Made by a program: the position numbers and the translations under genes. Positions 1 through 6,187 of a stretch of 6,653 bases of DNA are shown here, in pieces (position 1 is the first letter of the stretch; every line of letters begins with the position of its first letter). Below the pieces are notes generated by a model. The model did not search any database. It saw only the letters and a program-made list of their open reading frames with translations, and had not been told where the DNA came from. The stretch is taken from NCBI GenBank assembly GCA_964624765.1, contig CAZUZO010000160.1:1-6653 (forward strand). The letters run 5' to 3'. This DNA is from JAGTVB01 sp964624765 (GTDB taxonomy: Bacteria > Pseudomonadota > Gammaproteobacteria > HK1).

Positions 1-3
1 TCG

Positions 4-747
4 ATGGATTCGTTGAGTGTTGTGGGCCTGGTGGTTGGCATCGGGGCCATTTTGCTCGGACAGCACTTGGAGGGGGGACACCTCACCTCGCTGCTCAATG
101 GCCCCGCGATCCTGATCGTGTTGGGTGGCACTCTCGGTGCCACCATGCTGCAATCGCCGCGAAAAGTCTTTTCCCATGCGCTTAAAATGGCTGTATGGGT
201 TGTGAAGCCTCCAGTTGCGCCGATCGACGGCACCATTGAACGCATCGTGTCATGGAGTCAAGTGGCACGCAGCGAGGGCTTGTTGGGATTAGAACCGATC
301 GCCGACCAAGAAGCAGACTCCTTTGCGAAGAAGGGATTGCAGCTGTTGGTGGACGGAAACGAGCCCGACACCATTCGCGGCATGCTGGAAGTCGAGCTGC
401 TGGCAAAGGAGCATCATGATCTGCAGGCGGCCCGAGTGTTCGAGGGGATGGGTGGGTATGCACCCACCATCGGTATTATCGGGGCGGTGCTGGGATTGAT
501 TCATGTCATGGGAAACTTGGCGGATCCGTCGTCACTTGGGTCGGGCATAGCGGTGGCGTTCGTAGCCACCATTTACGGGGTCGGGCTAGCCAATCTCCTG
601 TTTTTGCCGATGGCTAACAAACTAAAAAGTATCGTCGGTGATCAGACGCAGTTTCGGGAAATGCTGATCGAGGGGATCGTGGCCATCGCCGAGGGCGAGA
701 ATCCACGCAATATTGAGCTGCGATTGCTCGGTTACGTCAATTCCTGA
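4..747 (+). CDS. motC: Flagellar stator subunit, MotC type (MotA/PomA family)
   Basis: This is the four-helix inner-membrane subunit of a flagellar stator, which with a MotB-type partner conducts ions and generates torque against FliG. It is 247 residues, full length for the family. Hydrophobic segments lie at about 4-19, 33-50, 150-170 and 181-203. The N-terminus, with LEGGH at 22-26, LLNGPA at 30-35 and GGTLGA near 41-46, resembles Pseudomonas MotC as I recall it. Cytoplasmic rotor-facing charges are present (R89, E97), as are the helix 3 and 4 prolines P154 and P202 and the conserved K206. The residue aligned with Na+-associated T158 of PomA is alanine (A161), while the second threonine is kept (T189), which suggests proton coupling by inference. 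The ATG lies 4 bases into the window, so its ribosome binding site and promoter are not visible. The stop codon abuts the Shine-Dalgarno of the next gene. Family assignment is very secure; the MotC label is fairly secure. Confidence 0.93.
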   Translation: MDSLSVVGLVVGIGAILLGQHLEGGHLTSLLNGPAILIVLGGTLGATMLQSPRKVFSHALKMAVWVVKPPVAPIDGTIERIVSWSQVARSEGLLGLEPIADQEADSFAKKGLQLLVDGNEPDTIRGMLEVELLAKEHHDLQAARVFEGMGGYAPTIGIIGAVLGLIHVMGNLADPSSLGSGIAVAFVATIYGVGLANLLFLPMANKLKSIVGDQTQFREMLIEGIVAIAEGENPRNIELRLLGYVNS

Positions 748-752
748 GGAGA
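746..752 (+). promoter_or_regulatory. Ribosome binding site deciding the motD start
   Basis: GAGGAGA overlaps the last two bases of the motC TGA stop and lies 5 bases upstream of ATG 758. It supports that start over the in-frame ATG at 713 and suggests that motC and motD are translationally coupled. Confidence 0.8.
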
Positions 753-757
753 CGGCT

Positions 758-1729
758 ATGGCTCGACGAAGACGCCAGGAAGTGCACGAAAACCAAGAGC
801 GCTGGCTGGTTTCCTACGCCGATCTAGTGACGCTGATGTTTGCATTTTTTGTGGTGATGTACGCCATATCGTCCGTCAATGAAGGGAAATTTCGTGTCCT
901 ATCGAGCTCGTTGGTGGAGTCGTTCGGTAGCCCGCCCCGCAGCATGGAGCCCATCCAAGTGGGTGATCCGACGACCAGCCGGCTGCTGGTGAACCCCTTT
1001 GAGCTGGTAGGTACGGTAGTGCTTCCTGACGGGGCACAACAGCAGGTGGCCTTCTCGAGGAGGCGTATGGGGGACGAGACAGAGTTGAGGGATCCGCCGA
1101 CGGAGGGTGACCCCGATGCCGGCGAGCTGGACGCGGTGGCTATCCAGATCAAGGCTGCCATGGCCCCGCTCATCGATCAGGGATTGGTTGAGGTGAGGCG
1201 CGAGGGACACTGGGTGGAGGTAGAGATCAAGGCCAGCGTTTTGTTTGCCAGTGGCAGTGCCCAGCTTGAGCCGCAGGCGCTGCCGGTACTTGAGCAGTTG
1301 GCCGAGATCCTACGCCAGCTGCACAATCCGATCGAGGTGGAAGGATTTACCGATAACGTGCCGATCGCCAACACGGTGTTTCCTTCCAATTGGGAGCTGT
1401 CGGCCGCCCGCTCAGCCAGCGTAGTCCGGCTGTTCGCGGAAAAGGGCGTGCAGCCACAGCGCATGGTGGTGATCGGTTTCGGCGAATACCAACCGATTGC
1501 GCAAAACACCAGCGAGCAAGGAAGAAGCCGCAACCGTCGCGTGGTAGTTTCTATTCTGATGCAGGATCGCGTTCACCGGGTAACCGACGCTCCCCTTCTC
1601 GTGCATCCACATGGGGAGCTACCCGCCGGTGACGCCGAACAAGTTGGTCGTGGCAACGCTTCCCCTGCAGCGTCCTCCCTAGAGGCCTTGCTTGGTCAGC
1701 GCGGAGCCATAAGCAGGGGAGGTTCATGA
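758..1729 (+). CDS. motD: Flagellar stator subunit, MotD type (MotB/PomB family)
   Basis: Predicted peptidoglycan-anchoring, ion-binding partner of the preceding stator protein. The ATG at 758 is chosen because GAGGAGA (746-752) sits 5 bases before it and the protein then starts MARRRR, as in Pseudomonas MotD. An in-frame ATG at 713 would overlap motC by 35 bases without a comparable site. The 323-residue product has a basic cytoplasmic N-terminus and one membrane helix at about 17-39. The helix carries the essential ion-binding aspartate D22 in SYADLVTL. A plug and linker region follows (40-149). The OmpA-type peptidoglycan-binding domain (about 150-268) has GFTDNVPI near 196, NWELSAARS near 211 and NRRVVV near 259. 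Residues 269-323 form a Gly/Ala/Ser-rich tail beyond the OmpA domain with no family match that I recognise. Its stop overlaps a mini-ORF start in ATGA. Family is certain; the motD name rests on context and the N-terminal match. Confidence 0.93.
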   Translation: MARRRRQEVHENQERWLVSYADLVTLMFAFFVVMYAISSVNEGKFRVLSSSLVESFGSPPRSMEPIQVGDPTTSRLLVNPFELVGTVVLPDGAQQQVAFSRRRMGDETELRDPPTEGDPDAGELDAVAIQIKAAMAPLIDQGLVEVRREGHWVEVEIKASVLFASGSAQLEPQALPVLEQLAEILRQLHNPIEVEGFTDNVPIANTVFPSNWELSAARSASVVRLFAEKGVQPQRMVVIGFGEYQPIAQNTSEQGRSRNRRVVVSILMQDRVHRVTDAPLLVHPHGELPAGDAEQVGRGNASPAASSLEALLGQRGAISRGGS

Positions 1730-1752
1730 GCTCATTCAGGCGATGGTCATGA
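1726..1752 (+). other. Eight-codon mini-ORF bridging motD and the DUF2802 gene
   Basis: A strong Shine-Dalgarno (GGGGAGG, 1717-1723) precedes an ATG at 1726 that overlaps the motD stop as ATGA. The ORF reads MSSFRRWS and ends in TGA at 1750-1752. That stop overlaps a second ATGA (ATG 1749), which is in frame with the DUF2802 protein. It could be a coupling leader, or the remnant of a gene start left by deletion of genes usually found here. The reading frame and overlaps are directly visible. That it is translated is inference. Confidence 0.35.
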
Positions 1753-2159
1753 ACACGACCTGGGCTCTTCTCGGCGCTTCAGTGTCGTCGGCGCTCGCTG
1801 CGGCAGTCTGTGTATTTTTTGTCATGCGTTACTATTCTCAGCAGGGCGAAACGCTGCATCAGGCGGCCAGGGAGGCGTTGGCTCAGGAGCTGAAAACGCT
1901 CGAAAACGCCTTGCGCCAAACCATCGACCGACTCAAGATCACGGAGCGACAGGTACGCGAGCTGATGGATCGCCAAAACCGATTGGAAATGACAGCCCCG
2001 AGCACGGAGCGGTTCAAGCACGCCATCGCCCTTGCGCAGCGGGGGGCCAGCACTGAGGAGCTGATGGCTACGTGCGCTCTGGCGCGTGGTGAGGCAGAGC
2101 TGTTGTTTCTGTTGCATCGATCGAGTCATGCGCCTCGCGCGGCTGACAAATTAGCCTGA
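1743..2159 (+). CDS. DUF2802 protein, membrane-anchored coiled coil
   Basis: A 138-residue protein of the DUF2802 family, which is commonly encoded downstream of cheW in flagellar and chemotaxis clusters of gammaproteobacteria; its function is not established. It has one N-terminal membrane helix (about 7-28) followed by a highly charged, probably coiled-coil helix (about 34-83). A compact C-terminal segment (about 90-127) has the family signature: AIALAQRGAS, then EEL and CALARGEAELL, which resembles a small helix-turn-helix-like fold. The start may be ATG 1743 or ATG 1749, differing by two residues. Neither has a strong Shine-Dalgarno of its own, so translation may depend on the preceding mini-ORF. 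The length is normal for the family. It lies 13 bases after motD and 20 bases before the FliK-like gene. The CheW and ParA-type genes often found between motD and this family are absent here. Confidence 0.8.
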   Translation: MVMNTTWALLGASVSSALAAAVCVFFVMRYYSQQGETLHQAAREALAQELKTLENALRQTIDRLKITERQVRELMDRQNRLEMTAPSTERFKHAIALAQRGASTEELMATCALARGEAELLFLLHRSSHAPRAADKLA

Positions 2160-2179
2160 GCAGGCAGTTTAAGGTCTTT

Positions 2180-3343
2180 ATGCCATCGCCTCTGCTCGGA
2201 TCGATGCCGGCCCTGCTGCCGGTGGTCGAACGGCCCTCACTTCCGTGGACAATCGGTCAGCTGCTGCCGGCCACCGTGTTGCGGCTTGAATCGGCTCACA
2301 CCGTGCGGGTGGCGATAAGCGGTCGTGAGCTCACAGCCTACACCCCTGCCAGTCTGCGACCCGGCGAGCAGCTCGCGCTGCGGGTCTCAAGCCTCGGTAT
2401 GCAGCCGCTACTGCACGTGGTATCCACTTCGTCTGCGGTCTCCCCCGCCGAGGGTACTGGAGGGAGGGTTGCCGTGGCAGGCCCGATCGATCCTCTGCAA
2501 CCGCTGTTGAACAGCTTACGGTGGTTAGCCGAGGGTGAAGCGCTGCTAGTCAGACGGTTGCCCCAAGCTGTGCGGGACCTGGCCCAAGAGGTTTTGTCAG
2601 CGGTACGCAGGGCGGACACCCTGATCGTGCCAGGAGTCTTGCGGCAAGCCCTCGGGGGTGCAGGGTTGCTGCTGGAAGCGCGCCTCGCGCGTATTCCTCC
2701 AGGATTGACGACGGCCACGAGCGAGACCGAGTTAGACCTCAAAGGCCGTCTACTGCGGCTACGCAGCGTCCTCAGGCACCATGGCCATCTGCTTCTCTCC
2801 AGTGGGGTGGCGAGCCAGCCTGCCGGTGGCTCGGCTTCGGTTGCAGAGGGCTTGGCGCAACCGGAGTCCTTGGCACTCTCGGTCGTTTTTCTAAGCCGGC
2901 TGCTCTCCACCATCGATGCCACCCTTCAAGGCATCGAGGTCAGGCAGCTCCGTTCCGCCATCGGCTCTTTGGGGCAGGGGTTCGCCTGGCACGTCCAATT
3001 ACCGGTCCTGTGGGACGAGCGCGTCCGCACGGTGGAGGTGGTCATCGAGCGTGATGGCAAGCGGTCGCATCTCGCGCAACCGGCGGTTTGGAGAGCGTGC
3101 CTGACATTGGCGCCCGATGGACTAGGGGTCATTCATGCCAGGCTCACATTGGCTGAGCAGGGAGTTACGGTCAGTTTCTGGGCCACCCATGGCGCGACCC
3201 AAGCCAGGCTATCGGCGCAGATGGACAAGCTAAAGAAGGGCCTCACCGATGCTGGCCTATCGGTGATCAGTCTGCGTTGTGAACAGGGCATGCCTTCCGA
3301 TGGTATTCCGCGTGGCGGTTGCGCGATTCAATTGTGTGTATGA
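2180..3343 (+). CDS. FliK-like protein with flagellar hook-length control C-terminal domain
   Basis: A 387-residue protein related to FliK, the secreted ruler that measures hook length and signals the export gate to switch substrates. The N-terminal part (about 25-80) is a beta-rich stretch with IGQLLPATVL and LRPGEQLALRV, as seen in the shorter FliK paralogues of pseudomonads. The middle (about 85-260) is Leu/Ala/Arg-rich. The C-terminal Flg_hook domain (about 266-370) has WHVQLPVLWDE, a VIHARLTL strand, the VSFWA strand and a final helix before DAGLSVISL. AAGG at 2171-2174 lies 5 bases before the ATG. It overlaps the following FlhB-like gene by four bases (ATGA). It sits away from the usual fliJ-fliK position and is next to an FlhB-domain gene. 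I therefore read it as a paralogue rather than confidently as the main FliK, and give no symbol. Domain family is secure; exact role is not. Confidence 0.85.
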   Translation: MPSPLLGSMPALLPVVERPSLPWTIGQLLPATVLRLESAHTVRVAISGRELTAYTPASLRPGEQLALRVSSLGMQPLLHVVSTSSAVSPAEGTGGRVAVAGPIDPLQPLLNSLRWLAEGEALLVRRLPQAVRDLAQEVLSAVRRADTLIVPGVLRQALGGAGLLLEARLARIPPGLTTATSETELDLKGRLLRLRSVLRHHGHLLLSSGVASQPAGGSASVAEGLAQPESLALSVVFLSRLLSTIDATLQGIEVRQLRSAIGSLGQGFAWHVQLPVLWDERVRTVEVVIERDGKRSHLAQPAVWRACLTLAPDGLGVIHARLTLAEQGVTVSFWATHGATQARLSAQMDKLKKGLTDAGLSVISLRCEQGMPSDGIPRGGCAIQLCV

Positions 3344-3711
3344 GCGGATCCGACACGAGCGCAACGACGCCTACGGCTGTGGCGCTTCGCTACAACGGCG
3401 AGGGGGCCCCTCGCTTGATGGCGAAAGGGCGCGGCGAGACGGCCGAGCGGATCGTCGAACTCGCCAAGCGCTACGGAATTCCGATCCAGCCCGACCCGAT
3501 GCTCGTTGAGCTTCTCGCGCAGGTCCGACTTGATGAGGAGATCCCGCCTGTTCTGTACGCTGCGGTCGCACAGCTGCTGGCCTTCATTTACAGCTTGTCC
3601 GATGAACGGCCAGGGCCGCCGGTTGCAGCCCCGCATCGTGACACGGCCAACATCGAGCCGCAACGCCCAACGGCGTCGACTCATGCACCCGATCCGGGGA
3701 GTTCCCGGTAG
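3340..3711 (+). CDS. Stand-alone FlhB C-terminal domain homologue (export switch-like)
   Basis: A 123-residue soluble protein equivalent to the cytoplasmic FlhBC domain of the flagellar export gate, without the FlhB membrane part. Residues 12-85 carry the domain: AVALRYNG, a basic APRLMAKGRGE segment, IVELAKRYGIPI, then LVELLAQVRLDEEIPPVLYAAVAQLLAFIY, split here at LAQ and VRL. True FlhB proteins self-cleave at NPTH just before AVAL. Here that place reads TTPT, so Asn and His are missing and autocleavage is not expected. A Pro/Ala-rich, probably disordered tail spans 86-123. The ATG at 3340 overlaps the TGA of the FliK-like gene as ATGA, which implies translational coupling; a TTG at 3319 is an unlikely alternative. 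Pairing with a FliK-like gene mirrors the FliK-FlhB ruler and switch interaction. Family is secure; whether it affects export specificity is inference. Confidence 0.87.
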   Translation: MSGSDTSATTPTAVALRYNGEGAPRLMAKGRGETAERIVELAKRYGIPIQPDPMLVELLAQVRLDEEIPPVLYAAVAQLLAFIYSLSDERPGPPVAAPHRDTANIEPQRPTASTHAPDPGSSR

Positions 3712-3712
3712 G

Positions 3713-3730
3713 GCAAGCGTACAAGCTTGC
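3713..3730 (+). repeat. Small inverted repeat after the FlhB-like gene
   Basis: GCAAGC and GCTTGC can form a 6-bp stem with a 6-base loop, starting 2 bases after the FlhB-like stop and ending directly before the predicted -35 TAAA. No T-run follows on the plus strand, so it is not a convincing intrinsic terminator. Confidence 0.3.
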
Positions 3731-3757
3731 TAAAACATAGGTCGCGGCTTCCGATAC
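3731..3757 (+). promoter_or_regulatory. Sigma-28 (FliA) type promoter for pomAB and the PilZ gene
   Basis: The sequence reads TAAAACAT, 11 bases, then TCCGATAC. The flagellar sigma factor consensus is TAAAGTTT-N11-GCCGATAA, so the -35 matches at 5 of 8 positions (including all of TAAA), the -10 matches at 6 of 8 (the whole CCGATA core), and the spacing is exactly 11. It lies in the only sizeable gap in the motility cluster, about 55 bases before the pomA start. The -10 element is itself bracketed by an inverted repeat (GCGGCT/AGCCGC, 3744-3763). The element match is directly seen; its use in vivo is inferred. Confidence 0.7.
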
Positions 3758-3796
3758 AGCCGCAGAGGTTGCAATAAATCCTGTTGGGCTACCCCT

Positions 3797-3804
3797 TGGG
3801 AGGT
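3797..3804 (+). promoter_or_regulatory. Ribosome binding site for the pomA TTG start
   Basis: TGGGAGGT ends 7 bases before TTG 3812. Together with the family-typical N-terminus MDLATLLGLIGG, it establishes TTG as the pomA start. Confidence 0.8.
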
Positions 3805-3811
3805 TTCGAAC

Positions 3812-4582
3812 TTGGATCTAGCCACCCTGCTTGGGCTGATCGGCGGTTTGGGTGTCATCTTTGGTGCCATCGCCATCGGTGGTAGCGTACTGATGTTTGT
3901 CAATGCCCCGTCGGTCGTCATCGTGCTCGGCGGTACGCTGGCCGCCACCTTGATCAAGTTTCCTTTGGGTCATTTGTTGGGTGCCTTCAAGGTAGCCCTC
4001 AAGGCTTTTCGCTCCACCAGTGAGTCACCCTCCAAACTCATCGAAAAGGCCCTGGAGCTGGCCCAGATTTCCCGCAAGAGCGGCGTACTAGCCCTGGAGC
4101 AAACACCGATCGAGAATGAGTTCCTGAGAAAGGGAATCATGCTGGCCATCGACGGACACCCGTCTGCGTTCGTGCGAAGAACCCTCAGTCAGGACATCAA
4201 CTTGGCGATCGAACGCCACGAGACCGGGCAGAATATCTTTCGGGCGATTGGGGAATCGGCGCCCGCCATGGGGATGATCGGGACCCTCATCGGCTTGGTG
4301 CAGATGCTCTCCAACATGGACAATCCTCGCGCCATCGGTCCGGCAATGGCGGTCGCTTTGCTTACCACCCTGTATGGGGCGGTGATCGCCAATGCCTTCG
4401 CCTTACCCATCGCCGACAAGCTCGCGCACCGCAGCATGGAGGAGCGTCTGAATAAGGCGATCATCCTGGAAACCGTTAGTGGTATCCAGGAAGGTCTTAA
4501 TCCCCGCGTCATGGAGACGGTGTTGATGACCTATCTGCCTGACAGTCAGCGGGTGACCGATAGCAACGAGCAGGCAGCCTAG
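3812..4582 (+). CDS. pomA: Sodium-type flagellar stator subunit PomA
   Basis: Four-helix inner-membrane stator protein predicted to form, with PomB, an Na+-driven torque generator. It begins with TTG and has 256 residues, the usual PomA length. The N-terminus MDLATLLGLIGG and the GGS and MFV motifs around 23-30 match the PomA family. Hydrophobic segments lie at about 5-20, 30-50, 152-168 and 177-200. The conserved cytoplasmic R88 and E96, the prolines P151 and P199, and K203 carry the same residue numbers as in Vibrio PomA. Both threonines linked to Na+ selectivity, T158 in GTLIGL and T186 in LTTLYG, are present. It is the first gene of a three-gene unit behind a FliA-type promoter. Its sequence differs clearly from the MotC-type gene at the start of the window, so the two are old paralogues and not a recent duplication. 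Na+ use is inferred from these residues. Confidence 0.94.
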   Translation: MDLATLLGLIGGLGVIFGAIAIGGSVLMFVNAPSVVIVLGGTLAATLIKFPLGHLLGAFKVALKAFRSTSESPSKLIEKALELAQISRKSGVLALEQTPIENEFLRKGIMLAIDGHPSAFVRRTLSQDINLAIERHETGQNIFRAIGESAPAMGMIGTLIGLVQMLSNMDNPRAIGPAMAVALLTTLYGAVIANAFALPIADKLAHRSMEERLNKAIILETVSGIQEGLNPRVMETVLMTYLPDSQRVTDSNEQAA

Positions 4583-4615
4583 TACGGGGGAGCCGAGCGG
4601 AACAGGCACCGTTAG

Positions 4616-5503
4616 ATGACGGTAGACACTGCCGAGGGAAACCTCCCGAGCCATAAAGGCAAATGCCGAGCGGGTGCGCCGCCGTGGGTGACGACCTTTG
4701 CCGATCTGATGTCGCTGTTGATGTGTTTTTTCGTCTTAATGCTTTCTTTTTCGGAAATGGACATCCAAAAATATAAACTCATCGCCGGCTCCATGAAGAT
4801 GGCTTTCGGTGTGCAGCGCGAGGTGAGAGTCGAGCAGATCCCGAAGGGCACGACGATCATCAGCCAGGAATTTAGCGCCGGCAAACCCAGTCCATCGGTC
4901 CTCAAGGAGCTGCGCCAACAGACCACCGATGAGACAAAAAATAATCTGGATTTCACCGATTCATTCTATAAAGGCAAGGGGCAAGGCGAAGAACGCGAAG
5001 AAGGATCCGAGGATGCTCTGGCTTCTCAGATAGTGGAGGCGCTCAAGCAAGAAATCGATCAAGGTCTTCTGGATGTGGAGTCGGTGCCCGGTAAGATCAT
5101 CATCCGCATCGAAGAAAAAGGCAGCTTCCCTTCGGGTAGCGCCGAGCTCATCGTGCCATTTGTGCCGGTGATGAAAAAGATCAGCGACGTCTTGGCACCG
5201 GCTACAGGGCTCATCGTGATCGCCGGGCACACGGATAATGTGCCCATCGCGACGCAGCGCTTTCGTTCCAACTGGGAGCTTTCCGCGGCCCGTTCGGTTA
5301 CGGTATTGCACCATCTGTTGCAATTCAACCACTTCGATCGGCGCCGATTCTTGATACAAGGCCATGGCGACTCCGCCCCCTTAGTTCCCAACGAGACGGT
5401 GTCGGCACGTGCTAAGAATCGACGGGTAGAAGTCGTATTAGAGCACGATCCGGAGGAAAACCCTCTGAGCGTTGGAACGGGTGCTCTTGGCCGTGTAAGG
5501 TAG
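4616..5503 (+). CDS. pomB: Sodium-type flagellar stator subunit PomB
   Basis: Single-pass partner of PomA that binds the coupling ion and anchors the stator to peptidoglycan. The protein is 295 residues. A short cytoplasmic tail with GAPPWVTTFADL leads into one membrane helix (about 25-46) carrying the essential aspartate D30 and a cysteine at 37, as in PomB. The helix ends in SFSEMD. It is followed by an amphipathic plug-like segment (about 50-62) that in the family blocks ion flow until assembly. A charged linker (about 65-158) is rich in Glu and Lys. The OmpA-type peptidoglycan-binding domain (about 160-276) shows GHTDNVPI (204-211), NWELSAARS near 219 and NRRVEVV (268-274). The gap after pomA is 33 bases. 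The only Shine-Dalgarno candidate is a weak AGG nine bases upstream of the ATG, so translation may be modest or coupled. Confidence 0.93.
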   Translation: MTVDTAEGNLPSHKGKCRAGAPPWVTTFADLMSLLMCFFVLMLSFSEMDIQKYKLIAGSMKMAFGVQREVRVEQIPKGTTIISQEFSAGKPSPSVLKELRQQTTDETKNNLDFTDSFYKGKGQGEEREEGSEDALASQIVEALKQEIDQGLLDVESVPGKIIIRIEEKGSFPSGSAELIVPFVPVMKKISDVLAPATGLIVIAGHTDNVPIATQRFRSNWELSAARSVTVLHHLLQFNHFDRRRFLIQGHGDSAPLVPNETVSARAKNRRVEVVLEHDPEENPLSVGTGALGRVR

Positions 5504-5515
5504 GGATGATTCAGT

Positions 5516-6187
5516 ATGCCGAGACAGGATGGAGTGCAGGTTCAATCGGCTCCCGAGGGAGGGACAGGAGGCGATCCTGCCTCGGAACGACGGCGTTACT
5601 TTCGGATCAGAGACCAGGTGGCTCTGAAGTATCAGGCCATTTCCGAGCCGGAATATGCTGAAGGCTTAAGAGATATCCTAGAATCGCCGCCGGGCCTGAT
5701 GAGTCTAGCCAACACTTTCGCCGTGAATACGCGACACATGGCGCCCACCTTGCGGCGAATTCGGGAATTTCATCCGGAACTCTGCCGTTATCTCGGCATG
5801 GTCAATGAAAAGCTTGACCTACTGGCTCGGGCGTTCTCGATAGCCGAGAGTGACATGGCGGGTTGGCCCACGCAGACGGTCTGTCTGAGTGCGGGAGGGA
5901 TCTCATTTGAAGCACAAACGCCGATCGGGGTCGGAACCCACGCTAAAGCAACCTTGGTGATGTTTCCCTCCTTGGTGCAGGTCATCGCCCTCGGCAAGGT
6001 GGTGCGTTGCCGGCCCATTGCTCAGGGGACGGTTCAATACCGAATTGGCTTTGAGTTCACGCAGATCAACGAAGCGGATCGTGAACTGATCATCCAGCAT
6101 ATCGTGCAGCGACAGTTAAGTCGCTTGCGAGCGCGGCGTGGCGTGGCAGAGCAGGCACGGTCGGTATCGTTGCGCATGTCGCCTTAG
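5516..6187 (+). CDS. Atypical PilZ-domain protein with helical insertion (likely c-di-GMP effector)
   Basis: A 223-residue soluble protein. Residues 24-31 (ERRRYFRI) contain the RxxxR part of a PilZ c-di-GMP site (R26, R30). The second part, normally D/N-x-S-x-x-G, appears only at 123-128 as CLSAGG, with Cys for Asp/Asn. Between them lies a long, mostly helical insert (about 42-112). Strands with QVIALGKVVRC and YRIGFEF (about 145-181) complete the barrel, and a basic C-terminal helix spans about 184-208. Splitting of the PilZ motif by helices resembles the tetrameric PilZ group typified by XC6012 of Xanthomonas. Elsewhere, PilZ proteins such as YcgR and FlgZ act on stator or rotor proteins to slow flagella, and position behind pomAB suggests a similar job by inference. 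An AGGTAGGGA stretch (5498-5506) about 9 bases upstream supports ATG 5516. The stop codon uses bases of the following inverted repeat. Confidence 0.8.
   Translation: MPRQDGVQVQSAPEGGTGGDPASERRRYFRIRDQVALKYQAISEPEYAEGLRDILESPPGLMSLANTFAVNTRHMAPTLRRIREFHPELCRYLGMVNEKLDLLARAFSIAESDMAGWPTQTVCLSAGGISFEAQTPIGVGTHAKATLVMFPSLVQVIALGKVVRCRPIAQGTVQYRIGFEFTQINEADRELIIQHIVQRQLSRLRARRGVAEQARSVSLRMSP

Noticed and set aside
713..757. In-frame upstream ATG extending motD by 15 residues
   Set aside because: It would overlap motC by 35 bases and has no good ribosome binding site; ATG 758 has GAGGAGA at proper spacing and the family-typical MARRRR start.
1348..1355. ACCGATAA, resembling a sigma-28 -10 element, inside motD
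   Set aside because: No TAAA lies at the required distance upstream, and the bases encode the conserved FTDN motif of the OmpA domain.
2338..2922. Long minus-strand open frame of 194 codons opposite the FliK-like gene
   Set aside because: It is Arg/Ser/Pro-rich shadow translation of a GC-rich gene whose plus-strand product has clear family domains.
3713..3730. Hairpin after the FlhB-like gene as an intrinsic terminator
   Set aside because: The stem is only 6 bp and no T-run follows on the plus strand.
4554..4561. ACCGATAG near the end of pomA as a possible FliA promoter for pomB
   Set aside because: There is no -35 match at the right spacing, and the bases are coding.
4..5503. Recent tandem duplication of one stator operon
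   Set aside because: The two A subunits and two B subunits differ throughout, with MotC/MotD-like and PomA/PomB-like signatures, so they are distinct old lineages.
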